Positions 50,101 to 60,242 of a DNA stretch of 64,000 nt are shown here, in pieces. A model generated the notes under the pieces. It did no database searches and had not been told where the DNA came from. It worked only from the letters and a program-made list of their open reading frames with translations. Numbering within the stretch: the stretch's first letter is position 1; each line of letters starts with the position of its first letter. Origin of the DNA: Manduca sexta (Eukaryota; Arthropoda; Insecta; Lepidoptera; Sphingidae); the NCBI RefSeq assembly GCF_014839805.1, contig NC_051135.1, positions 14,387,291 through 14,451,290 of the forward strand. The letters are read 5' to 3'. The translations under genes were made by a program, and so were the position numbers.

Positions 50101-51110
50101 CGTCGATACTGACTGGCGTGTGGGGAATGATCATGTGCGTACGCCTTCTGGAATCTGCAGGCTATAAACCAAAAGCTAGGTTTCTGGTGCTGCAGTTAGC
50201 GCTAATCATCGTGAAGGTCCAATGTGGATTTGCTAAAGTATTGCCGGAGTTTATAAACATACGGTGTATTACGTCTTTGCATCCCTCCGTTTTTGTTAAT
50301 AGTAAGTATTGTTTCTGTCCTATCTAAAGACACAATAGGTGTTAGGGACCATCTGCTCCTAACCATTATGAGTTGAAAATAGAGGGGAAAAAGGTGTCGG
50401 AAGGAGAAGGAAGTCGTGGCTATACAATGGACGGGATGGGAATAAAAACTATTGAAGAACTATTCCGATTAGCCATGGTCTAGGAGAGGTTAATGAGGAG
50501 AGGAACTCGCTGCCAATCTTTAGTAAGAGAGAGGCACTTCAAGAAGAAAAATTGTTTATGGAGATGAAACATTATTTACAGCTAGAGATGTGCTTGTGGG
50601 TTCATTTGATGCCCTCCATATTATAATATTAGACAGAGTGATTGAATTATAATTTAATTAATTAAATGTGTGTAGCAGTATTAAAGGTAGTCAGTTTTCA
50701 AGAAGTCGGAGAATCGATTTCTACACACGTTTTAAAATGGTTTATTCTTTTTTATAATTATTTTTCCTTTGACAACCTAATATATTTTGAAATGTGATAG
50801 GTTCATAGTATGTATCATAATAATAAAATACATACCTATTTATAGATATCATATATCTAGAATTCTGAAACGACAGCGCGAAATAATTATATTTTCTCTT
50901 TTTATTTCAGTGATTCAATATAGTATTATGATGCTAGAGATGCTACTTTTATCGATATGGGCTTGGCGCTTGTACAGAGTACCACCAGGAAAGGATGTAG
51001 ACAAAGTGCCTCGAGTCATGGTGGCTGTGTTAGACGACAGTGTCAAGTCAAATGAAGTGAGAACACCGTCCAGTGTCGAAAATAAATCATACAATGGAAG
51101 AAGCGAATGA
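44103..51110 (+). CDS. Organic solute transporter alpha-like protein (SLC51A family), 5'-incomplete
   Basis: Seven-TM membrane protein; vertebrate relatives export bile acids and steroid conjugates, but the insect substrate is unknown. Exons by GT-AG sites and matching phase: 44103-44250, 46818-46966, 48413-48499, 49609-49705, 50055-50301, 50911-51110. About 308 residues are visible; roughly 30-40 N-terminal residues (at least one exon) are missing. TM segments include WGLWTYGAVVLTVVCLFYVI (exon 1), AAAGFLVIVL and VMIAMYHLFCLMVSECGG (exon 2), VLQMPIVQALIYVVLLALWA (exon 4), two in exon 5 and one in exon 6. Exon 3, read in the phase-consistent frame, gives VLPCCCWPCCV, the family's cysteine-rich signature. 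Exon 1 is not open to its donor: a TAG (44236-44238) follows ECFTNVAIY, and a one-base shift there restores ...AVYP before the donor. AATAAA lies at 51232-51237. Confidence 0.88.
46978..46995. repeat. (AAT)n microsatellite
   Basis: A short ATA/AAT repeat directly abutting the left end of a family D SINE, probably the SINE's 3' tail read on the other strand. Confidence 0.6.
46996..47310 (-). mobile_element. tRNA-derived SINE, family D (best copy)
   Basis: On the minus strand the head has a perfect A box (TAGCCTAGTTGG, 47289-47300) and a perfect B box (GGTTCAAATCC, 47245-47255) at tRNA-like spacing. The body runs leftwards to 'gcccactgctgggcacgggc' near 47019. It lies in the intron after exon 2 of the SLC51A-type gene, antisense to it. 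Confidence 0.8.
47340..47600 (-). mobile_element. SINE family D, highly diverged second copy
   Basis: Keeps the family order ('gacccacca..tgggtttgca', 'gacttcatattacc', 'caacgctaaaact', 'gaatacacacataa', 'tttgaacctacg') but with many changes. It lies in tandem with the 46996-47310 copy. Confidence 0.5.
48170..48312. other. Unexplained GC-richer block in an intron
   Basis: A block of about 140 bp, about 100 bp upstream of exon 3 of the SLC51A-type gene. The plus strand reads ...AVAMVEMVDRYVIQC and onward for about 45 codons; the minus strand has a shorter open frame. The exon 2-3 phases join correctly without it, so it is probably not part of that gene. It may be a repeat fragment with former coding content. 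Confidence 0.3.
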
Positions 51111-51396
51111 AAATTGAATGTTTTCTTCGTTGTTATTGATTGAAGTCAATTACTGTCGAATATTAATAGAAGTTAATGGAGGAATACATGACAAAATGTA
51201 AATATTATAAAAGTAGTTTCAAATCTACCTAAATAAACAATGTTTTATCTTAGGTGATATCTGTACCTGAATACGGTTTATAATGATCTGTGTGTTGTGT
51301 AAGAAATAAAATAAGACGTAATAAATATCTTATCTTGTTTTAATTAAATACGCGTTAACAATTCATCTTACAGTGTTTATAGTAAATAGTTTACTT

Positions 51397-54300
51397 TCAT
51401 GTTTCGTCATTCGTGTCGCATTCATTACTTTTATCTTCAGTATCATCAGAAGGTGTTCCGGCGCGTGAGTTTTCAGATCCGTAAATGTTGTGTAATTCTT
51501 CCAACTTGTAATGTATCTTTACACCTTTTGACGTGGTTTTATTGACTTTATTTACGAGAGATTTTGTTTGTTCTTCTAATCTTTAAGACGAAGATCCCGA
51601 GCTGCAAACCTGGCTTCGTGGTCGTTAGACGTGGATGGTTCCGATGCTCGATGGCTTGAACTTGGACTGTTATTATCATCTAAAAATTGCTCATTACCTT
51701 CTTTGTCGCACGGTGTTAGGGAATTACTGTGAAGGACGTCCAATTTTATATTTATCTCTTCGCCCGTTTTAAAGTATTTGTTATGGTTTTGACTACTTCC
51801 GAGCAATTCTCTTCTAATTTCTGAAGTCTTTCATCTTTCTTTGCCAGTCGCTCATTTTGATGTTTAACATTTTCTAATATGTTTTTGATATCAGTCATCT
51901 TGTTTTGTAAGTTGCCATCGTTACTTGTAGTTGATTTTAAATTAACACTAGAAATATTTTCTGGGGCTTCATTAGCACCTAGGGACGATGTTTCTTCTGC
52001 ATTTGTATATGCTTCGACTAAACCGACGTCATTTTGTGTGGTTTCTTCAATAAATGCCTCGCCTGTCTTATTTTCTGACTCAGTTTCGTCATCTTCGAAT
52101 GAATTGGGATTTTTCTCTTTTAAATACGATTTGCATTTTCATTATTATTTGTTTGTTTACTGGTTGTTGGACGATTAATAAGATGATCTAGAGTACTGTT
52201 TAATTGTTCACTAAATTTGGCCGTTGCTTGTGTTTTTTCAACAAAGCGGTACTATTTTTCTAAGTTTGCCAATTTCTGGTCCCTTCTTGCTAATCTTTCA
52301 TTTTGTAGCCTGATATTTCTTAAAATCTCTGCAGGATCGATGACGGTCATAATGGAGCCATCGGAAGAAGATATTTGTGTTGTGCTGCTCGATGCATCGA
52401 CACCTTCATTAGTACTTATTTCTGTATTTAATGAAGAAAGATCCATGGAACAATCGTCTTCGACTACGGATTCATCAATGCAGGATTCATCATTTGCAAT
52501 ATCACAGAGTTCGTCTTCTGTTTCTTCACATATTTTTTCACTTTTAAGTTGGTTTTCACTCCTACTTAGGTCAGACCCAGGATCGTGATTGTCATCGCCA
52601 TCTTGAGCATCTAAAGGTAAATCCGCTACATCTATCATGTCACTGGCAGGATCTTCTCTTTCAGCTACTAAATTAAAATCAGCACTGGAATCTATAGCTG
52701 TTTCAAAAGATTTTTCAGCTTTTTCTTACATCTCAAATGTGGCTCGGCGACATACTCACTCTCGTCATTTGATTCTGATGATTCATCAGAAAGTCTTTCG
52801 TCACTGTATCCGCTTTCTGCCGAGTTATTGAATGATGGCGAGTCTGATTTAGTCTTTCTGCTCGAAAACTCAGCCCTAAGCTTTCTCCAGTCTCTTTCCG
52901 ATTGTGTATTTTTCTCCCGGGCTTGTTCCCATTTTTCACGACAATATTCCAACTCTTCTTTGAGTTCATTTAATAGTTTTCTTTTTTGTTGCAGTTCATA
53001 TTTCAGTATTTTTTCATGTGTGTGCAGTTGGTGGTGATGTCTTCGTAATCTACTTACCACATGCCAAGTTTTAAGTTCTGTAGTTACCAAACAAAGTCTA
53101 CGTTCCTGTTCTCCTAATCTTGTCTCCAAATGCGCATTGAGTTGCTTCATGCGGTTAACTTCCTTGATTAAGCCCAGTTTTTCGACAATAAGATCCTGTA
53201 AATAAAATGTTGTTTACTTAACTTGGTTTTTCCAAACTAAAATATAGCGAGCAAGATGTTGTATTTCCTTAAACCAAACTGACATGTTGGCTCCATACCA
53301 ACTTTCACATAGTTCTATCGTTCTTTATGTATAGACCAAAATACCGGTCATGAACGATTTTATTTTAGACTAAATTGCTTGTTGACCGTGACTCAAAATT
53401 TTATTGAACAATGCAATAACGATGAGTAAAACACTTACCTTTAATCTGATGTAAGTCTGACTAACGCTTGGCACTAATACGGGACCAGATTTCGTCTCAA
53501 CAGACTTGTAGCACGTTGTAACTTTTTCCGATGTATTGACATCTGCAGTGTTCTGATGACTCAGAAGTTCCATTAATACTTTCCAAACTTTGGGTAGATT
53601 TTCGACGATTTCTTCAGCGGTTGTATTTTTAGAGGGATGACATTCTGAAACTGAAATAAAAATTATAAATTAATGGAAATATTCATTATTCCTATAAAGA
53701 ACGTTCGGACTAAATACATACCAGATTCCTCAGTATTATCTTGTTCTATTGTGCTATCAGGCTTTTCTTCTTCGGATTTGTTTTCTTCGCATTCGTCAAC
53801 CTGACTAACTAATTCTAATAAAAGTTTAGGCAAAGCTGAAGATGCTTCGGATCCGTTTTCCCTTTCGGCCATGTGGGTGAGCAATCCATGGTTTTCTTCA
53901 AGTCTGTGCACTAATTTATCTAAATCTTGTTTTGATTTGTATCCTAGTAGAACTTGAGAGAAAAGCTAGAATAAAAATTTAAGAAATAAGTACCTACTCG
54001 GTATGAAGAGTTTTTTATTTCGTCATTCTCACTTTATTGGAAATAATGTCGTTTAATAGCGGTGTATTTTACACTTTAGCAAAAATGACGAATTCTTGGT
54101 CAAATTGGTTAATTATATTTTGCATGAGTAAGTAAAGTGAGTTAAATAGGATTTAATTATGGAGAAAATAGCGATAGGTTTATCATATGATGGGACCGAA
54201 GAAAGCTGCATTTATGTTAACACTAAATTTATGTCATTAAAGATTTCTAATCCAGAAAGTCGGTTATTGTTACCTTGTTTACGACTGCCATTTCAGCTTT

Positions 54301-56585
54301 TAACACATTTGCTTCGTCTTGACAAGTGGATATTTGCATTTTCTTATTTTCTATTGATTCTTTTAATGATTCTATTTGGGATTCGAGTTCTTCTATGTTT
54401 GTAGTAAGACCTTTACACCTGCAAATAAAAATTGTTATGATATTTACAAGATCGGGTGGATACTAATGTAGTTATAATAAAAAATAAATTTGAATAAGCT
54501 TACTTATTGACTTCCTCTTGATAAAGCCGTTTTTGTTCATCTAATTCTCGAACTAACCCTTGCCTAGTTACTTCACCCAATCTAGCTCTTTCTTCGTATA
54601 GACCACGTAGAGTTCTTATATTTTGTAATTGTCTCTCATATTCTTGCCTCAGGTCAGCAGATAAGAGATTTGTTTCTCTGTCAGCTAGGGTTCTCTCAAT
54701 TTCATTCAACTTATTTTTTAACTGTAAATAATAATGATATTAAATTTTGTTATTGGTATTTGTACTATTTTGGTAATGTAAATACTCATGAGCAATAGTA
54801 GGATTACATAAAATAATTATGACTTTGTGCGCTCCTTTTTTATCATAATTATATTTTATGAAATAAGTTTCTCTTAATTCTAATCAACACTATCAATTAC
54901 ACCGTCGGCGTATTCGAAAGATGTAATTAAGCACTCAAGATATTATTTAATAACAGGTCATCCTTATAATATTACAACAACGTGTTATATATAAAATTAC
55001 CTAAATTTACGTATTGTAAATACGGAGGTAGATTTTTGCTTTGCATGACGAGACGAGCTTGCCGTTCGTTTGATGGTAAGCGATACGACAGCCCATAAAC
55101 AGTAGAAACACCATCCAACACCTTGAATTACAGAGTATTGTTTGGTATCCCACTGCGCTCGCCATCCTAAGACATGAGATGTTAAGTCTTGTTATGTCCA
55201 GTAGTTACACTGTCTACAATGTCCTTCAAAACGAAACTCTACGCACTGCTGCTTGGCGGCAGAAATAGACATTGCAGTGGTACCTACCCAGATGGACTCT
55301 CACATATAAGAGACCTTTTATCAGTAAGACCACCAGATTACTTAAAAATAAATAAAATGGATAAGTTTATTCGTGACTTATTTCTAGAAAATAATATGTT
55401 TATATGTTGAAGTCTAATATGTAACAATATAAGCGTAAACAGTGCAAAATAGAGGAGATGCGCGCCTGAATAAATATTTGTGTTGTTCATATCACAAAAA
55501 TATTTATTATTATCAATATAAGGTACTACAGAATGTATGTAAGTTTGGCATTTATTCAAAAGCCAACGTCAACGTTGCGTTTTGTGAGCGTGCTCAATGC
55601 GGTCCATGCCCTCCTATGGCACACCCGCAGGTCGTTGGCACATAACATGACATTGAAGAAATTATTCCGTAGTAGCCACGTGATTGACACTTAAATGCAT
55701 CAAATCGAGAATTCAACACAACATTATTACATTTATTGCCAATAATTCATTATGGTTATATCAAGAATTTCATAATATGCGTGAATTATTTCATAACAAT
55801 TTATTTTAGGACATTAGTTAAAGTCGCACGTGGGAGGTACTTACGATCGCCGCTTGGATAAATGAAGAGGGTAAATGCGACGGTAAACCTCTAAATAGGT
55901 TAGTAGTTTTTTACGGTTTAAAGAAGCTCTGCAGCTGGCAAATACTGCTTAAATTATTTAATAAACAAAAGCCTTACCTCGTTAAGCTGTCCCTCACGCA
56001 GATTTATCATAGTTTTACTGACTGATACCACTTCCTTCAGTGCATTTATCTGCTTGATAGATTCTGTATTTTGTGCATTCAAATCTGCAATATCTGAATA
56101 TGCGCCTTGTAAGGCAATGTTGGCGTCTGCTAAATCTCTTCTCAATTTATTATTGTGAGATTTCATCTTTTCGAATTCGTCGCTTATTTGAGCAACGGCG
56201 TCCGTTAAATCAGAGTTTTCTTTAGATGATTGAAGATTTTCTGGGATTTCAATATTATTGATAAGTAACAATTCACGTAGTTTACGATTGCTTTCATATA
56301 ATTTCATTTTAGATTTTTTTTCATTTTGTAACGACTTTTCTAATTCTTCTTTTTCGGCCCTGTGTCGAGATAAAATTTCTTTTCTTTGTTCTCTTTTGAT
56401 ATTTAACTGCCTTCTGAATTCCTCCATTTCGTCTTCTTTGGCTTTTTACGAGCTTCATCTTCAAGTTGTTCTTGCAGATTTTCTTCTAGTTTCTCAATAT
56501 CGGCGTTGCTCATTGTTTCACTTTCACTCGTGACGTTTTCAGCGTTGCGTCCTCCCGCCGTGGCAGTACTGAACGCGTTTCCCAT
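51397..56585 (-). CDS. Large coiled-coil protein, possibly N-myristoylated; frame damaged
   Basis: Unrecognised gene, minus strand, about 1,076 residues if single missing bases are allowed for. Exons: 56585-55978, 54721-54504, 54418-54274, 53965-53722, 53650-53439, 53195-51397; all junctions are GT-AG and phases fit. The start MGNAFS matches the myristoylation pattern MGxxxS, and the ATG context is AAAATGG. Long charged heptad-rich coiled coils fill exons 1-4 and 6; acidic and serine-rich linkers are rich in E/D/S. The C-terminal part has a repeated unit, LQNERLARRDQKLANLE and HQNERLAKKDERLQKLEE. As given, the frame breaks near 56442, 52715, 52121, 51785 and 51585, each consistent with one missing base beside an A-run, and an in-frame TAG sits at 52254-52252. 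An ATTAAA signal lies at 51344-51339. It could be a cytoskeletal or Golgi/vesicle-tether type protein, but I do not assign a function. Confidence 0.8.
55040..55325 (+). mobile_element. Interspersed repeat, family B, in intron 1 of the coiled-coil gene
   Basis: Near full-length copy: 'gacgagacgagcttgccgtt', 'gatggtaagcgatacgac', 'aacaccatccaacaccttga', 'ctgctgcttggcggcagaaa', 'cacatataagagacc'. It is antisense to the host gene. The open frame 55189-55410 is repeat-derived. Confidence 0.8.
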
Positions 56586-59500
56586 TTTGGAATACTTTTA
56601 TAAACAAAACGCACTTTCATATGTACGTAATGAAAACGAGGATGCACGATTTAAAATAGGTAACGAGCAATACGTTTTAATAAAGACAAAGGATTGACGA
56701 CTGCTGGATCAGACTAACGTACGGACGGTGAAGCAGTGGCGTCCCGAAATAGCTCCCTCGTCAGATCCAGACATGCGCAGGCGCGTTTCGATAGTGCCGC
56801 TGAGACGTAGGCACCTTTCGACGAACTTATCTCGTTATAAGTATTATTTTTACACATTTATTAGCCGCATGACTAGCTGTTGTGATATATAAAATTGTTT
56901 TCATGTTCAAAGAAAGCGGTCGTCCTTGGCCTATGTCACGGGAAGCGTTTGTAATTGGTTAGGATGCATCGAACAAGTTCAAATATTGATCTCATTAGTT
57001 TTTTTTACGTGTATTTACCATTTCTTTTACGTATAAAGTTATTATTTCCTACCCAAACATTTTTTTATCTTCACGTTTCTGATTAATTATAATCCGTATT
57101 GATTTAATAAAATCGCATAATATTATGTATTAAACTTATCTAGTGATAGTTTGTAATCAGCGTTAGGTATTATAGACACTACATATTTAGCTATATTTCT
57201 GTGTAAATTTATTCCTAAATAAATAAAAAAATCCTACATAACAATATTATCTGTAACACACAAACTTTTTGAGACCTCCAGAAAGCTCGTCAAATATATA
57301 TTTGTACCTAGAAATAAAGTGTAGATACCTTCAAATCGAGATTAAGGTTTTAGCGAGTCAATAATTTAATCCTTTGTTAGTTTCCCCGTTTGTTATTGAG
57401 ATTAGATTTTTGTTTTGCAACAAAAGAGAAATTGGTAGTAAAACTTGAATGTCATTAGATATGACATTATTTAGGCTTCTATTAAACCTGTACGTATTTT
57501 TGACCCAAGTACACAATCTAGGCACCTATTGCGATAGTGCTATAGCGATATGTTTATGTAAGTATATTTGAAGACGGAATAAACTGACATGCGGAAGAAA
57601 TGCTTTTAATTGCGTCATCGGTACTGGTATCAATAACCTGTCTTGTTACAATACGATTTGAATTTGAATTCTCTAAAAATACCCTTCAAAGCGCTAAATG
57701 CTTAGATAGGAATTTATGGCGATTTGCTCGTGTTTTGGTTCATTTGAGGTTGATGATCTATCTAGATAAAATAAATTTTCTACCCATTCTTAATAATAAT
57801 GAAGATTTGGATTGCAGTTGTGCTACTTTATTTGGTAACAATTTATGTAAAAAAATTGTTTCTGCTCATTCCTTCAGTCTTACTAAAGTACTTATTGTTT
57901 GTTTTATATCAGTGGTCGTCCAATGGTCGAAATTTCACCGTCGAATTTAAAATAAGTACTTATATGTCACACATATTTATCATGCATAAATTTTATTTTT
58001 CTGCACTCCTTCTCTTAATGAACTTTAATAATTATCTATGCCAACACCTCTCTGTGCGCGCAATGTGAGTTAAAAGGGGTAGTTAGATATTAAAAAGGAC
58101 ATTCTTTACGTATTAACGTACTTGCTAAAGAGGAAAAAAAATATGCTCAGAAAATTCACTGGATAAGTTCAACTATGTAATAATGTAGGTAGATCATATG
58201 GTAGAGCTTTTAAGTACATTTTGCAATACCAAATAGGTTCCGATTTCACGCCGACGTTCCACGCGATTGCAGCGCTGCCATGTAGGCAACCGAGACGAAT
58301 TATCTGTCACATGAAAAATCTGTGTAAAATCTGCACAATTTTAGTTCTAACCCCAAAACAATGATAAGCATTGTTCTGAGGTTCCAGCGACCTTTTTTAG
58401 GTCCGAAAACTAAAATTTTTGTTTGAAAATGGCTGGCAGCTATTTTGCAAAATCTTCTATCTTCCGGTATGAAACCAGAAAATACGTTTAATTTGCCATA
58501 TATCTGTAAAAATTACATATTGACTAAATATGTAATAAGTAGATATCTGCATGTAGTCTGCCACATAAGTAGTTGAACAAATTCAAAACTTCAAAACGTT
58601 TCTGGACATAAACTTTTTTGTTTGTTAATTTAACCGGCATACTATTTTTTCTTTATGTAAAGTAAAGTTAGCCCTGTATAAATAAACATGGAGTCTTGTA
58701 TATATTATATACCTACTCTTCGAGACATGTCGTGAAGAAGAAAAGCAGCCATGCAAAGAAACAAACAGTTAACTGTTATTAGTCCTAAATTCTCAATAAT
58801 GATTTTTTTATATTTGTCCTTAGAGGACAGGCTATAGTCTGACGACCATACCAGGACCATACTGCCTAGCATAGTCTTACGTATGTTTTCATGACAAGTT
58901 GTCAACATGAATGACAGAGGAAATTGGCAGTGTGACAATGTCTATGTAAAGTTTATATATTATTTTGTCAATGACATTGTCTAATAATAATAAAGATGTA
59001 TTCCATTTTACTGTTTATAATTATTGCTATGTTATATATTATATAAATACGTGGTTATATTATTATTTCCATATTATAAGGTGTGCAGTTCGGTATGATT
59101 AATAGATGGCGCTTTTATTAATTTTGTCATTACTATTTCTCTACAAATTCCCAGACGTAAGATCGTTTTTCCTTTTAAATGTCAATCAGCCACGATCAGG
59201 CTAAGTGAAAATAATTTTCTTTCCCAGTTTTGAGTCGTTTGTTATTAACGTTTACAGTGTTTTCATAGGACGTGTACCGAGTCACTCAATATTCATTGGC
59301 AGTCGGCTAAACATAACAGAATATAAGTAAATATATCACGTTGTGTCGAGCGAGATTGATTTTTATTTTATTTTGTTATAACAGTGGCTTTTGGTAACAA
59401 TAGCTAAAAATTCACTTTGTGTGCGTCACGATTCAGTTGTACAACAAATTGGACATGCCATAATGTGAAATATGAAGTAGAATAAGCTTGTTGAGCAATG

Positions 59501-59742
59501 GATAAGAGTGCTAAGAACTCCTTGTAAGGTAAAATTTAGCAATATTTTGCTATTTTAGCTCTTTTCTAAGAGTAGAATCTATGATCTATGCCCTTCTCGT
59601 GTCATGGAGTAGATGTAAACAGTTGGATGCGTCATGCTCTTAAGCATTTTACATGTTTGTAGACTAGCTTATACTCATTCTGCAGTTACAAGTGTTATTG
59701 TTTTTGGTTGAATATTAGTTGCGGTATGAGTTAGCTGTACTG
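56586..59742. other. Upstream flank of the coiled-coil gene, otherwise empty
   Basis: The 200 bp next to the ATG (56700-56830) is GC-richer than the rest and probably holds the promoter. Beyond it the DNA is AT-rich. The frame 57600-57950 (116 codons) is hydrophobic in places but shows no family signature and I do not call it. 58250-58320 is slightly GC-rich. Confidence 0.45.
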
Positions 59743-60242
59743 NNNNNNNNNNNNNNNNNNNNNNNNNNNNNNNNNNNNNNNNNNNNNNNNNNNNNNNNNN
59801 NNNNNNNNNNNNNNNNNNNNNNNNNNNNNNNNNNNNNNNNNNNNNNNNNNNNNNNNNNNNNNNNNNNNNNNNNNNNNNNNNNNNNNNNNNNNNNNNNNNN
59901 NNNNNNNNNNNNNNNNNNNNNNNNNNNNNNNNNNNNNNNNNNNNNNNNNNNNNNNNNNNNNNNNNNNNNNNNNNNNNNNNNNNNNNNNNNNNNNNNNNNN
60001 NNNNNNNNNNNNNNNNNNNNNNNNNNNNNNNNNNNNNNNNNNNNNNNNNNNNNNNNNNNNNNNNNNNNNNNNNNNNNNNNNNNNNNNNNNNNNNNNNNNN
60101 NNNNNNNNNNNNNNNNNNNNNNNNNNNNNNNNNNNNNNNNNNNNNNNNNNNNNNNNNNNNNNNNNNNNNNNNNNNNNNNNNNNNNNNNNNNNNNNNNNNN
60201 NNNNNNNNNNNNNNNNNNNNNNNNNNNNNNNNNNNNNNNNNN
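59743..60242. other. Assembly gap (500 N)
   Basis: A second 500-N placeholder. The duplicated segment (copy 2) begins with the first base after it. Confidence 1.

Noticed and set aside
51879..52588. Plus-strand frames of 99 and 123 codons at 51879-52588, serine-rich
   Set aside because: Antisense shadows of the acidic, serine-rich last exon of the coiled-coil gene.
51397..56585. Programmed -1 ribosomal frameshifting at the A-rich break sites of the coiled-coil gene
   Set aside because: Five independent shifts in one cellular gene have no precedent I know of, the sites differ from one another, and missing bases in homopolymers are a simpler cause. The in-frame TAG would also remain.
57600..58068. 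Overlapping frames of 116 and 89 codons, partly hydrophobic, considered as a chemoreceptor fragment
   Set aside because: No family motif, no splice-site context, and AT-rich DNA yields such frames by chance.
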